Source: Bradyrhizobium iriomotense
GTDB lineage: Bacteria; Pseudomonadota; Alphaproteobacteria; Rhizobiales; Xanthobacteraceae
Reading direction: 5' to 3'
Length of the DNA: 64,000 nt
Assembly: GCF_030160715.1 (NCBI RefSeq)
Contig: NZ_BSOW01000007.1
Span: 124,001 to 188,000 of the forward strand
The notes below the pieces were generated by a model. It searched no databases. It was not told the DNA's origin and saw nothing but the letters and a program-made list of their open reading frames with translations. Within the stretch, counting starts at the first letter, position 1. Every line of letters starts with the position of its first letter. This document shows, piece by piece, positions 52,158 to 61,659 of the stretch. The translations under genes and the position numbers were made by a program.

Positions 52158-53051
52158 TTGGCCGCGATCGACTATGATCTCGAACTGAAGCGCGCCGGCG
52201 CGGGCGCGACCGGCGGCTGGCGGCGCGCGCTGTTCCTGGCGCAGCGGCATGTGCTGGGCGCGGCCGGGCTGATCATCATGATCGTGTTCGCGCTCACCGC
52301 GATCTTCGCCAATGTCCTCGCCCGCTTCGATCCCCTCACGGTCGATGCCGCGCATGCGCTGGCGCGCCCGAGCGCGCTGCACTGGATGGGCACGGACTCC
52401 TTCGGCCGCGACGTCTTCAGCCGCATCATCCACGGCGCGCGGATCTCGCTCGCGGTCGGGATCGGCTCGACCACGCTCGGCGCGTCCATCGGCGTCATCG
52501 TCGGGCTGACCTCCGGCTATCTCTCCGGCTGGGTCGATCTCGTGTTCCAGCGCGTCTCCGACGTCCTTCAGGCGCTGCCGCTTCTGGTGCTGGCGCTGGT
52601 GATGACGGCCGCGCTCGGGCCGTCGCTGCCGAACGTCATCATCGCCATCGCCATTCCGCTGATCCCGACGGTGGCGCGCGTGATCCGCGCCAACACGCTG
52701 GCGCTGCGCGAGCAGCCGTTCGTCGAAGCCGCGAAATCGATCGGCATGAGCGAGGTGCGGATCGCGCTCCGCCACGTGCTGCCGAACACGCTGGCGCCGC
52801 TGATCGTGCTCGCCACCGCCCAGCTCGGCTCGACCATTTTGACCGAAGCCTCGCTCTCCTTCCTCGGCCTCGGCATTCCCGAGCCCTACCCATCCTGGGG
52901 CCGCATGCTGTCGGAATCGGCGGCCGAATATGTCCGCACCGCACCGTGGCTCGTCATCTTCCCAGGCATTGCCATCAGCCTCGCCGTGTTCGGCACCAAC
53001 CTGTTCGGCGACGCGCTGCGCGACATCCTCGATCCGAGGCAGCGCGGCTGA
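52158..53051 (+). CDS. Peptide-type ABC transporter permease (DppC-like)
   Basis: A 297-residue membrane protein with TTG start and GGAG upstream. Contains the WMGTDSFGRDVFSRIIHGAR periplasmic motif and the EAA loop EAAKSIGMSEVRIALRHVLP. Its stop overlaps by one base the ATG of the first ATPase. Forms the channel with the DppB-like permease. Confidence 0.94.
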   Translation: MAAIDYDLELKRAGAGATGGWRRALFLAQRHVLGAAGLIIMIVFALTAIFANVLARFDPLTVDAAHALARPSALHWMGTDSFGRDVFSRIIHGARISLAVGIGSTTLGASIGVIVGLTSGYLSGWVDLVFQRVSDVLQALPLLVLALVMTAALGPSLPNVIIAIAIPLIPTVARVIRANTLALREQPFVEAAKSIGMSEVRIALRHVLPNTLAPLIVLATAQLGSTILTEASLSFLGLGIPEPYPSWGRMLSESAAEYVRTAPWLVIFPGIAISLAVFGTNLFGDALRDILDPRQRG

Positions 53052-54061
53052 TGAGCGACGCCTCCGATCTCGTGCTCGATGTCAAAAACCTGAAAACGGT
53101 GTTCTTCACCAATTCCGGGCTGTTCAAGGCGGTCGATGACGTCTCCTTCCACGTGCGGCGCGGCGAGACACTGGCGATCGTCGGCGAATCCGGCTGCGGC
53201 AAGAGCGTCACCGCGCTGTCCTTGATGCGGCTCGTGCCCGACCCGCCCGGCCGCATCGTCGGCGGCTCCGTCACGCTCGAGGGCACCGACCTGCTCGCGC
53301 TGGATGATGCGAAGATGCGCGCGATCCGGGGCAACCGCATCTCCATGATCTTCCAGGAGCCGATGACCTCGCTCAATCCCGTGATGCGGATCGGCGACCA
53401 GATCGTCGAGGCCGTGCGGCTGCACCGGAACCTGCCGGTGAGGGAAGCTAACGGCATCGCGGTCGAGATGTTGCGGCTGGTGCGTATTCCGGAAGCCGCG
53501 CGACGGGCCAGGGAATATCCGCATCAGCTCTCCGGCGGCATGCGCCAGCGCGCGATGATCGCGATGGCGCTGGCCTGCCGGCCGGCGCTCCTGATCGCGG
53601 ACGAGCCGACCACCGCACTCGACGTCACCATCCAGGCACAGATCTTGGCGCTGATCCTCGACCTCCAGAAGGAACTCGGCACCGGCCTCGTGCTGATCAC
53701 GCATGATCTCGGCGTCGTCGCGCAGACCGCGCAGCGCGTGATCGTGATGTATGCGGGGAAAAAGGTCGAGGAAGCGACAGTGGAAGCGCTGTTCGCTGCA
53801 CCAAAGCATCCCTATACGCGCGGGCTGATGGCCTCGATCCCGGCGGTCCCGGCGTCCGGTGTGGCCGCGCAGGCGCGGCTGAACGAAATTCCTGGTACAG
53901 TGCCCTCGCTGGTACGGCTGCCCAAAGGCTGCGCCTTCGCGCCGCGCTGCAAGCTGGTGGTGAAGCGCTGCCAGGAGGAGTATCCGCCGCTCCAGGATTG
54001 GGGCGGCGGTCATCTCGCCGCCTGCTGGCGCGCGGCCGAGGTCGCGGAGGAGGTGGCATGA
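53051..54061 (+). CDS. Peptide-type ABC transporter ATPase (DppD-like)
   Basis: A 336-residue ATPase with Walker A GESGCGKS at 45-52, signature [15 protein letters not shown], Walker [13 protein letters not shown], and the C-terminal oligopeptide-family extension with cysteine motif [14 protein letters not shown] that in relatives binds an iron-sulfur cluster. ATG at 53051 overlaps the permease stop. It overlaps the DppF-like gene by 4 bp. Confidence 0.95.
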   Translation: MSDASDLVLDVKNLKTVFFTNSGLFKAVDDVSFHVRRGETLAIVGESGCGKSVTALSLMRLVPDPPGRIVGGSVTLEGTDLLALDDAKMRAIRGNRISMIFQEPMTSLNPVMRIGDQIVEAVRLHRNLPVREANGIAVEMLRLVRIPEAARRAREYPHQLSGGMRQRAMIAMALACRPALLIADEPTTALDVTIQAQILALILDLQKELGTGLVLITHDLGVVAQTAQRVIVMYAGKKVEEATVEALFAAPKHPYTRGLMASIPAVPASGVAAQARLNEIPGTVPSLVRLPKGCAFAPRCKLVVKRCQEEYPPLQDWGGGHLAACWRAAEVAEEVA

Positions 54062-55044
54062 GCGAGGCTCTGCTCGAGGTCACCGATCTCATGAAGCACT
54101 ATCCGGTGCGCGCCGGCGTGCTGCGGCGGCAGGTCGGCACCGTGCATGCGGTGGACGGCGTCAGCTTCTCGCTTCGAACGGGTGAGACGCTGGGCCTCGT
54201 CGGCGAATCCGGCTGCGGCAAGTCGACGGTGGCGCGCAGCGTACTGCGGCTGGTCGAGCCGACCTCGGGCCAGATTCGTCTCGACGGCGAGGACATCACG
54301 CATCTCTCCAAGACCGAGCTGCGGCCGCATCGCCGTTCGATGCAGATCGTATTCCAGGATCCCTTTGCCTCGCTCAATCCGCGCATGACCGCGGGCGACA
54401 TCGTCGGCGAGCCGCTGGCGGTGCATGGCCTCGCGAGCGGCAAGGCGCTGGAGGCGCGCGTCGCAAAACTGTTCGAGCAGGTGGGCCTGCGGCCCGACCA
54501 GATGGGCAACTTCCCGCATCAATTCTCGGGCGGCCAGCGCCAGCGCATCTGCATCGCGCGGGCGCTCGCGCTCGAGCCGCGGCTGATCGTCTGCGACGAG
54601 CCGGTTTCCGCGCTAGACGTTTCGATCCAGGCGCAGGTGATCAACCTCCTGATCGACCTGCAACGGCAGCACGGCTTCTCCTATCTCTTCATCGCGCATG
54701 ATCTCGCCGTGGTCGCCCATATCAGCCACCGCGTCGCCGTGATGTATCTCGGCCGCATCGTCGAGATCGCCGACAAGGACGAGCTGTTCAGAAATCCGCG
54801 CCATCCCTACACGCAGGCCCTGCTCGCCTCGGTCCCGATCGCCAACCCGCATGCGAAGCGGCTTACGCCGCTGGTCGACGGCGACGTGCCGAGCCCGGTC
54901 AATCCGCCCTCGGGATGCGCCTTCCACACTCGCTGCCGCTTTGCGATGGAGCGATGCAAGACGGAGCGGCCGGCGCTCGTGGAGGCCGCCAATGGGCACC
55001 AGGTGGCGTGCTTGCTCAATGAGGGGACGGGGCGGTCGGCCTGA
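54058..55044 (+). CDS. Peptide-type ABC transporter ATPase (DppF-like)
   Basis: A 328-residue ATPase with Walker [10 protein letters not shown] at 49-57, [27 protein letters not shown], and the C-terminal [14 protein letters not shown] extension. It completes the five-gene importer, forming the heterodimeric motor with the DppD-like protein. Start ATG at 54058 lies inside the preceding stop (ATGA). Confidence 0.95.
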   Translation: MSEALLEVTDLMKHYPVRAGVLRRQVGTVHAVDGVSFSLRTGETLGLVGESGCGKSTVARSVLRLVEPTSGQIRLDGEDITHLSKTELRPHRRSMQIVFQDPFASLNPRMTAGDIVGEPLAVHGLASGKALEARVAKLFEQVGLRPDQMGNFPHQFSGGQRQRICIARALALEPRLIVCDEPVSALDVSIQAQVINLLIDLQRQHGFSYLFIAHDLAVVAHISHRVAVMYLGRIVEIADKDELFRNPRHPYTQALLASVPIANPHAKRLTPLVDGDVPSPVNPPSGCAFHTRCRFAMERCKTERPALVEAANGHQVACLLNEGTGRSA

Positions 55045-55080
55045 CGCCTTAGTTACATCGGCCGGCTGACGAGGGCAGGC

Positions 55081-55383
55081 TCATGCTCTCGCGTCACGCA
55101 CGACGATCCTGACATTGGCAATCGCGATGCTTTGCGCATCAATGAAAATGACGTTCGTAGTCCCGAGTTTGAGCGCCTGGAAGATCACCGAGCGATCGTC
55201 CTGGATGCGAATACTGACGACATTTTCGTCATCAATGAGCACGGTTTCAAACGGCTGTTCAGGCGTGAACACCGATCCGGTGCCGAGCGCCAGCGTGATC
55301 GTCTGATCCGCCGCCTGGCTTGCCGGCACTGGAGCGAGGAGCAGCACCAGGCTCAGCATATAGGCACGCAACTGCGCGATCAT
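55081..55383 (-). CDS. Stand-alone pilus-assembly N-terminal domain protein (CpaC/RcpA N-domain like)
   Basis: A 100-residue exported protein with a signal peptide to about residue 24. The remainder looks like the small beta domain at the start of CpaC secretins: ITLALGTGSVFTPEQPFETV, then VVSIRIQDDRSVIFQALKLG and TNVIFIDAQ. No secretin or pilus gene is here, so it is an isolated domain. Such short versions are frequent in this genus. ATG at 55383 is chosen; the frame extends upstream without a signal peptide. Confidence 0.75.
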   Translation of the reverse strand: MIAQLRAYMLSLVLLLAPVPASQAADQTITLALGTGSVFTPEQPFETVLIDDENVVSIRIQDDRSVIFQALKLGTTNVIFIDAQSIAIANVRIVVRDARA

Positions 55384-55409
55384 AGTCCTCAAGCCACCAT
55401 CTACCTCAA

Positions 55410-56603
55410 TCACGTCTGAGCCTTGGCTGCCGAGATCGCAGGGTGCTTCTTGAAACTGGCGACGGCCGTTTCCGCGATGCCAAAATTGTTGGCCAGCAGG
55501 TGACGCGGCGCGCTGGTGAGCCAATCCGATAGCGAGCTCTCGCGGTAGCTTGCGCTATCCAGCACACCGACGATCTCGGCATCCTCCATCCCGATATTCT
55601 GAATCGAGTGGCCGCAATTGCGCGGAATATAAGCACATTCCCCGGCCGATAGCTCCGCAACGGCAAGGCGCTTGTCCGGCGCAAACAACGTCACGCGCGC
55701 ACGCCCCTTGAGCACGTAGTGCCATTCGTTGGCGTCAGCATGCCAATGCGGCTCGTGCATCCCGCCGGGCCGCAATTGCAGCAGCATGCCGGTCATGGTG
55801 GTCGACATTGGAAATTCCCTTGCCGAGGCGACATAGAGCGAGCCGCCTGCGCCGCCGACGCGCGGCTTCTGCCCCGTCATGGAAAACCGGTGCGTTCGCG
55901 CCCGATTCAGTTCGCGTGCAGAGCGGGCCTGCGGGCCGTCCAGCGGGATCACGTCCCCCTGCATGATGTAGGTCTCGGCCTTGGGCGTGTCGGCAAATAT
56001 GTCTGCGGACACACCAAAAACCTGCGCTAGCGTCGGACTATCGTAGCGACTCATCAAGTCGCTGATGCCGAATGTTCCATGCTCGGAATAAAGCCCGTCA
56101 TCAAAGGCGAGGATTGCGTGGCAGGCAGTCGTTCCGAGCGTCTGGATCGCGTGACCATGCCCCTTCGGGAAGTACCAGAGATCACGCGGACCGAGGTTGA
56201 CGACCTCCGCGACCCCCTCAGGGTCGACCACAGTGACCTGGCAATGACCGTCCACGACGTAGGCCCACTCCGCCGAGTTGTGCCAATGCATCTCGCGCGC
56301 ACCGCCGGCATTGATGAACAGATGCGCGCCGGCGATAGCGGTCGCAATAGGCAATCCGCGGGTCGTAATCTCGCGCGCCCAGCCGCCCGAGGTCGCCTTG
56401 ATCGGCGCCTTGTCGAGCGAGGCCGTGAAGGCAACCGGATCGCCGCTCTTGCGCGGGACCGTTTTCATGTATTCGGAAGCAGGCGAGACATCGTACCCTA
56501 CGGCGTGACCATCATTGGCCGCAGCAAAGGATTGAGTAGTGGCGAGGGCTCCGGCACCTGCTGCAAACGACTGAATGAAAATGCGACGATTCGCTTGAAA
56601 CAT
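55410..56603 (-). CDS. Bicupin, oxalate decarboxylase-like, exported
   Basis: A 397-residue protein with a twin-arginine-like signal (NRRIFIQSFAAGAG). Two cupin domains each keep a manganese site: His106, His108, Glu112 and His151 in the first, and PHWHADANEWHYV in the second. The lid loop of the first domain reads SEHGTF where oxalate decarboxylases have SENST, so the catalytic Glu (residue 174) is kept but its neighbours differ. Oxalate decarboxylation, oxidation or another small diacid reaction is possible. GGAGGG precedes the ATG at 56603. The 280-bp gap upstream has no recognisable element. Confidence 0.88.
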   Translation of the reverse strand: MFQANRRIFIQSFAAGAGALATTQSFAAANDGHAVGYDVSPASEYMKTVPRKSGDPVAFTASLDKAPIKATSGGWAREITTRGLPIATAIAGAHLFINAGGAREMHWHNSAEWAYVVDGHCQVTVVDPEGVAEVVNLGPRDLWYFPKGHGHAIQTLGTTACHAILAFDDGLYSEHGTFGISDLMSRYDSPTLAQVFGVSADIFADTPKAETYIMQGDVIPLDGPQARSARELNRARTHRFSMTGQKPRVGGAGGSLYVASAREFPMSTTMTGMLLQLRPGGMHEPHWHADANEWHYVLKGRARVTLFAPDKRLAVAELSAGECAYIPRNCGHSIQNIGMEDAEIVGVLDSASYRESSLSDWLTSAPRHLLANNFGIAETAVASFKKHPAISAAKAQT

Positions 56604-56883
56604 GACTTGCCCTCCAATTCCTCACTTCCGTGCGGCGCTCGATCGGAGACGGCTTTACGACGCTTGGCTTGATCCAGACCTGGCCAGACTCCGCTCAAGA
56701 TAACGCAGGTCCGTGCCATCGAACGTGAGACAGTTCACAGGCCGACGCATTTCTCGGCCACGGTCTGCACGGATCGCATTCAAATCACTGATTGCGTTTC
56801 TGGACCCAGCGCGCGAGGGCATAATCGCTTCGCGATTTTCCGCGCCGAGCCGGCGATTGCGGAAGCCGTCTGTGATGACAGCC

Positions 56884-58866
56884 TCAGCTTACGCGCCCGG
56901 CCTCGATCTCCACCACGATCTTTCCCGCCGTCACCTGCTCGCCTTCGGCGACGTCGATCGCCGCGACCACGCCATCGATACCGGCCTTGTGGACGTGCTC
57001 CATCTTCATCGCCTCCAGCGTCATCACGGGCTGGCCGGTGGTGACGCGGTCGCCCTGCTTGACCAGCACGGCGACGACGCGGCCGTTCATGGCGGCGCGT
57101 ACCTTGCCGTCGCCGCCGTTGGTTGCGGCGGCCTTCGGCGCAGCGAGGGTGAGATCGGTGACCGCAAGCGGGATGCCGCGGTGCTGGAGGTAGAGCCGAT
57201 CGCCGTCGCGGAGGAATTTTGCAGTGTCCATGAGACCGTTGTGGCGGAAGCGAATCGTCTCCGAGTTGAGCTCATCGAGCTCAAACCTATGCTCCTGCCC
57301 ATCGCTGGAGACCATGTACCTGCCATCGCGCTCGCGCGTGACTTCGAGCTCGTGCGCGTGACCGTCCACCTCGATCTTCGCCAGCAACCGAAACGTTGCC
57401 GCCAGGCTCCGTCCGGCGCGCCATGATGGCGCGTGCGGGTTGGTAACGTAGAGCAGCAGGCCTGCCAGCGCCGTGTCGAACGCGTCCTTGCGCAGCGCCA
57501 GCAATTCGTCGCGATGGGCGCCGATGAAGGCCGTCGTCGCCTCACCCCCGGCGAAACCGGGATGACGCAGGCACGACATCAGGAACGCCTGGTTGGTGGT
57601 GACGCCGAAAGCTGTGAGCTGCTCCAGGCCACAGATCAGCCGGCCCCTCGCCTCCTCGCGCGTCGCGCCATGACTGATGACCTTCGCGATCATGGAGTCG
57701 TAGAAGGGCGGTATCTCCGCGCCCGATTGCAGCGCGTGCTCGACGCGCACACCGTTCGGCACCTGCCAGCGCGCCATGCGGCCGGACTGAGGCATGAAAT
57801 CGTGCCCGGCGTCCTCCGAGCACAGCCGCACCTCGATGGCATGCCCGCTGGACTTGATGTCCTGCTGCTTCACCGGCAGCGGCTCGCCGCGAGCGACGCG
57901 CAGTTGTAGCTCGACGAGATCGAGCCCGGTGATGGCTTCGGTCACGGGATGCTCCACCTGAAGGCGGGTGTTCATCTCCATGAAATAGAACCCGCCGCTA
58001 GCGTCGAGCAGGAATTCCAGCGTGCCGGCGCCCTCGTAGCGCAGCGCCTTCACCGCCGCGACAGCAACCTCGCCCATCTTCGCACGCAGCTCGGGCGAGA
58101 CGGCCGGCGACGGCGCCTCCTCGATCAGCTTCTGGTGCCGCCGCTGCACGGAGCAATCGCGCTCGCCGAGGTGTATGGCGTTGCCATGGGCGTCGCCGAA
58201 CACCTGGATCTCGATGTGCCTGGGATTCTGGATCGCGCGTTCGAGGATGACGGTGGCATCCCCGAAGGCGGCCTTCGCCTCCGAGCGCGCGCTCCGCAGC
58301 GCGTCGGGGAAGGATGCCGCCTCTGACACGAGCCGCATGCCGCGGCCGCCACCACCGCCGACCGCCTTGATCATCACGGGGAAGCCGATCTTCTCGGCTT
58401 CCACGAGCATCACCTCGTCGCTCTGATCGGCACCCTGATAGCCGGGCACGATGGGCACGCCGGCCTTCTTCATGATCTCCTTGGCGCCGGCCTTGTTGCC
58501 CATTGCCTCGATAGCCTGCGGCGACGGGCCGATGAAAACGAGGCCCGCATCCTTGCAGGCCCGCGCGAACACTCCGTTCTCGGCGAGGAAGCCATAGCCG
58601 GGATGCACGGCATCCGCGCCGCTCGCTTTCGCGGCGGCGATGATGGCTGATATGTTGAGATAGGATTGCGCGGGCAAGGCTTCACCGATCCGCACCGCCT
58701 GGTCGGCCTGCCGCACATGCAGGGTATCGCGATCCGCATCCGAATAGACCGCGACGACGCCCAAACCGAGCCGCCGCGCGCTGCGCATCACCCGCAGCGC
58801 GATCTCGCCGCGATTTGCGACCAACACCTTGAAGAACGGCCGGTGCTGCACTGATCCATTCCTCAT
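56884..58866 (-). CDS. Acyl-CoA carboxylase alpha subunit (biotin carboxylase + BCCP)
   Basis: A 660-residue protein. The biotin carboxylase domain (about 10-455) starts KVLVANRGEIALRVMRSAR and includes the ATP-grasp loop GGGGRGMRLV and the catalytic EMNTRLQVEHPVTE. A linker region follows, and the C-terminal biotinyl domain carries EAMKMEH with Lys621. The ATG at 58866 overlaps the carboxyltransferase gene stop by 4 bp. The pair would carboxylate an acyl-CoA such as methylcrotonyl-, geranyl- or propionyl-CoA. A BKACE gene sits upstream. Confidence 0.94.
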   Translation of the reverse strand: MRNGSVQHRPFFKVLVANRGEIALRVMRSARRLGLGVVAVYSDADRDTLHVRQADQAVRIGEALPAQSYLNISAIIAAAKASGADAVHPGYGFLAENGVFARACKDAGLVFIGPSPQAIEAMGNKAGAKEIMKKAGVPIVPGYQGADQSDEVMLVEAEKIGFPVMIKAVGGGGGRGMRLVSEAASFPDALRSARSEAKAAFGDATVILERAIQNPRHIEIQVFGDAHGNAIHLGERDCSVQRRHQKLIEEAPSPAVSPELRAKMGEVAVAAVKALRYEGAGTLEFLLDASGGFYFMEMNTRLQVEHPVTEAITGLDLVELQLRVARGEPLPVKQQDIKSSGHAIEVRLCSEDAGHDFMPQSGRMARWQVPNGVRVEHALQSGAEIPPFYDSMIAKVISHGATREEARGRLICGLEQLTAFGVTTNQAFLMSCLRHPGFAGGEATTAFIGAHRDELLALRKDAFDTALAGLLLYVTNPHAPSWRAGRSLAATFRLLAKIEVDGHAHELEVTRERDGRYMVSSDGQEHRFELDELNSETIRFRHNGLMDTAKFLRDGDRLYLQHRGIPLAVTDLTLAAPKAAATNGGDGKVRAAMNGRVVAVLVKQGDRVTTGQPVMTLEAMKMEHVHKAGIDGVVAAIDVAEGEQVTAGKIVVEIEAGRVS

Positions 58867-60479
58867 GGGCGGGCCACCGAGAATTGCATGCGCTGGGGCA
58901 TCCGGGCGTCGCCCTCGCGGCAAATCGCTAGCACTTCGGAGAGCACCGCGCGGGTGTCGCGCGGATCGATCACGCCGTCGTCGAGCACGCGCGCGCTGGT
59001 CGAGAACACGTCCATCTGGCCGTCGAACACGCCGATGATCTGCGCCTTCATGGCCTCGAGCTTGTCCTTCTCGACCGGCTTGCCGCGCCGCGCGGCGGCG
59101 GCCTCCGTCACGATCGCCATGGTCTCGGCCGCCTGCTCGCCGCCCATCACGGCGGTCTTGGCATTGGGCCAGGAGAAGCAGAAGCGCGGATGGAAGCCGC
59201 GGCCGCACATGCCATAATTGCCGGCGCCGAAGGAGGCGCCGCAATAGATCGTGATCTGCGGCACGGTCGCCGACGTCACCGCCTGGATCATCTTCGAGCC
59301 GTGCTTGATCATGCCAGCCTCTTCGTAGGATTTGCCAACCATGTAGCCGGTGGTGTTGTTGAGATAGAGCAGCGGCGTGCGGGTCTGGCAGCAGGCCTGG
59401 ATGAAATGCGTCGCCTTGTTGGCGCCGGCCGGATCGAGCGGGCCGTTATTGGTGATGATGCCGATCGCCTGCCCCTCGATGCGGGCGTGGCCGCAGACGG
59501 TGGCAGGACCGTAGTTCGGCGCCATCTCGGTGAAATCGGAATCGTCGACGATGCGCGCGATAACCTGCTTCATGTCGACCGGACGCTTGTGATCCATCGG
59601 CATGACGCCGAGCAGCTCATCCTGGTCGTAGCGCGGCGGCTTGTACTGAGCGCTCGCCCCGCTCGGCCGCTCCCATTCCAGTGCCGCCATGATCTCGCGC
59701 GCGATGCGCAGGGCGTCGCGATCGTCCTCGGCGAGGTAGTCGCCGAGACCGGAGACTTGTGTATGCATCTCGGCGCCGCCGAGCTCTTCCTCCGTTGCGA
59801 TCTCACCGGTTGCCGCCTTGAGCAGCGGCGGACCTGCAAGGAACGCACGGGTGCGGCCGCGCACCATGACGATGTAGTCGGAGAGCCCCGTCTGATAGGC
59901 GCCGCCCGCGGTCGACGAGCCATGCGTCACGGTGACGACCGGCAGGCCCGCCGCCGACAGCCGCGCGAGGTTGCGAAAGATGTTGCCGCCGCGGACGAAA
60001 TCCTCGACGCGGTAACGCAAGAGATTGGCACCGGCGCTTTCGACGAGCTGCACGTAAGGCAGCTTGTTCTCCAGCGCGAGCTCCTGCACCCGCAGCGTCT
60101 TGTCGAGGCCGTAAGGCTGGAGCGCGCCGGCATCGATGCCGGCATCACTGGCGCTGACCATGCAGCGAATGCCCGAGACGAAGCCGATGCCGGCGATGAC
60201 GCCGCCGCCGGGCACGCTCTTGTTGGGATCGGGCACGTCGAACATGTAGCCGGCGAGCGTGGAGAGCTCGATGAAGGGAGCACCGGGATCGAGCACCACC
60301 GCGACGCGCTCGCGCGGAAGCAGCTGCCCGCGCTTGTGGAAGCGGTCCTTCGCGGCGGCGGACAACGCGCGGGTGCGCTCTTCCAGCGCACGCATGCGAT
60401 CGATCAGCGCCAGCATGCCGTCATGGTTGGCGCGGTAGGCAGCGCTGCCGGGGGATATGGTGTTTTCGATGATGGACAT
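58863..60479 (-). CDS. Acyl-CoA carboxylase beta subunit (carboxyltransferase)
   Basis: A 538-residue carboxyltransferase of the MccB/AtuC/PccB group, with N-half VVTVTHGSSTAGGAYQTGLSD-type CoA pocket and C-half features FIQACCQTRTPLLYLNNTTG and GASFGAGNYGMCGRGF. The GAYQTGLSD stretch and ATGEIATEEELGGAEMH are close to methylcrotonyl/geranyl-CoA enzymes. Substrate size cannot be settled by eye. ATG at 60479 is preferred; the open frame continues through a repeat. It is translationally coupled to the alpha subunit. Confidence 0.93.
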   Translation of the reverse strand: MSIIENTISPGSAAYRANHDGMLALIDRMRALEERTRALSAAAKDRFHKRGQLLPRERVAVVLDPGAPFIELSTLAGYMFDVPDPNKSVPGGGVIAGIGFVSGIRCMVSASDAGIDAGALQPYGLDKTLRVQELALENKLPYVQLVESAGANLLRYRVEDFVRGGNIFRNLARLSAAGLPVVTVTHGSSTAGGAYQTGLSDYIVMVRGRTRAFLAGPPLLKAATGEIATEEELGGAEMHTQVSGLGDYLAEDDRDALRIAREIMAALEWERPSGASAQYKPPRYDQDELLGVMPMDHKRPVDMKQVIARIVDDSDFTEMAPNYGPATVCGHARIEGQAIGIITNNGPLDPAGANKATHFIQACCQTRTPLLYLNNTTGYMVGKSYEEAGMIKHGSKMIQAVTSATVPQITIYCGASFGAGNYGMCGRGFHPRFCFSWPNAKTAVMGGEQAAETMAIVTEAAAARRGKPVEKDKLEAMKAQIIGVFDGQMDVFSTSARVLDDGVIDPRDTRAVLSEVLAICREGDARMPQRMQFSVARP

Positions 60480-60494
60480 GAAGTCTATCCTGCT

Positions 60495-60580
60495 CGTCAT
60501 TGCGAGGAGCGAAGCGACGAAGCAATCCGGACTGTTGCCGCGACGGGATTCTGGATTGCTTCGCTGTGCTCGCAATGACG
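60495..60580. repeat. Palindromic intergenic element, family C copy 2
   Basis: CGTCATTGCGAGGAGCGAAG and near-complement, with GAAGCAATCC paired inside. It separates the BKACE copy 2 stop from the carboxyltransferase start, so it would lie within a polycistronic transcript. Confidence 0.85.
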
Positions 60581-60594
60581 GTTGGGGGTGATAC

Positions 60595-61461
60595 CTACCG
60601 GTTTGTCCCAAAAATCTTCCGCGCCTCAGCCGGGCTCGCGATCTCGCGCCCCGTTCGCCGGGCACACGCCGCGACTGCTTCGATCAACTGCCCGTTCGAC
60701 GTCACCTTCCTGCCGTCGGCGAGATAGAAGGTGTCCTCGAGGCCGGTTCGCAGGTGACCGCCGAGATCGGCGCAGCGCTGGTGCAGCGGCCAGATGTCTT
60801 CGCGGCCTATGGCCGTGACCTGCCAATGCGCCTCTGGGCGCTTCAGCTTCAATAGAATCGGCAGCAGCTCGGGATCGGCGGGCATGCCGGAGGCAACGCC
60901 CATGACGAAATTGTATTCGAGCGGCCCCTTGTACATGCCGACCTGGGTGTACATGCCGACGCAGCGGACGATGCCGACGTCAAAACATTCGAACTCGGGG
61001 ATGGTGCCGACCGCGTTCATGACATCGAGATAATCCTTCACCTTCTCGACCGCGTTGTCGAACATCATCGGCGGCCAGGCCCAGCTGTTGTCGGCCTTGA
61101 CCTTCAGATAATTCAGCGATCCGGCGTTGCACGCGGCGATCTCGGGGTTGGTCTCGCGGATGCAATCGAGCGCGCTGCTGTAGTTTGGCCCCGACACGCC
61201 CGAGGTGTGATTGATGATGACACCGGGGCAGGCCTCGCGGATCGCCTGCTGGATCTCGCGCGAAACGCTGACCTCCCAGGACGGCAGGTGCCCCTTGTTC
61301 GGCGCCTGCTGGCGCAGATGGATGTGCATGATGCTGGCGCCGGCGTCGAACGCAGCCCTGGCCTCGCGTGCCATCTCTTCGGGCGTCACCGGCACGTTGT
61401 GCTGCCGGGGGTCGGTGAGCACGCCGTTCAGCGCGCAGGTGATGACGGCCTTGTCGCTCAT
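60595..61461 (-). CDS. Beta-keto acid cleavage enzyme (BKACE, DUF849), copy 2
   Basis: A 288-residue BKACE-family zinc enzyme, distinct from the copy at 48134. Zinc-site His46 and His48 lie in IMHIHLRQQAP; the later Glu is in LRTGLEDTF. It replaces the common VINLTTGG by VIINHTSGVSG, suggesting another substrate subgroup. It precedes the carboxylase pair on the same strand and follows an AraC regulator, so the gene order is regulator, cleavage enzyme, carboxyltransferase, carboxylase. Linking a keto acid to a carboxylated acyl-CoA is plausible. Confidence 0.9.
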   Translation of the reverse strand: MSDKAVITCALNGVLTDPRQHNVPVTPEEMAREARAAFDAGASIMHIHLRQQAPNKGHLPSWEVSVSREIQQAIREACPGVIINHTSGVSGPNYSSALDCIRETNPEIAACNAGSLNYLKVKADNSWAWPPMMFDNAVEKVKDYLDVMNAVGTIPEFECFDVGIVRCVGMYTQVGMYKGPLEYNFVMGVASGMPADPELLPILLKLKRPEAHWQVTAIGREDIWPLHQRCADLGGHLRTGLEDTFYLADGRKVTSNGQLIEAVAACARRTGREIASPAEARKIFGTNR

Positions 61462-61563
61462 GCCTTGGGGTTCTCGCAGGTTGGGAATGCAACGCTGCGA
61501 TCATGTGACGCGGCAGGTAGTGGCTTCTTGCGCGGAGAAGCTAGAGATCTGGCACGCTGCCGT

Positions 61564-61649
61564 GAGGGTGGGTCAGCCGAAGGCGTAACCCACCAAGTCC
61601 GTTTTCCCGGATACAGAAGTGCTGGGTTACGCTTCGCTAACCCACCCTA
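61564..61649. repeat. Palindromic intergenic element, family F
   Basis: GAGGGTGGGT...ACCCACCCT ends with GGCGTAACCCACCAA paired to TTGGGTTACG-like sequence inside. It lies between the AraC gene stop and the BKACE copy 2 start. Confidence 0.7.
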
Positions 61650-61659
61650 CGACACTTGG

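Noticed and set aside
52886..54013. A minus-strand open frame opposite the importer genes at 52-54 kb
   Set aside because: It is antisense to unmistakable ABC permease and ATPase sequences.
58867..59244. Long N-terminal extension of the biotin carboxylase frame
   Set aside because: The extension lies inside the carboxyltransferase gene in another frame. The conserved domain begins right after the ATG at 58866.
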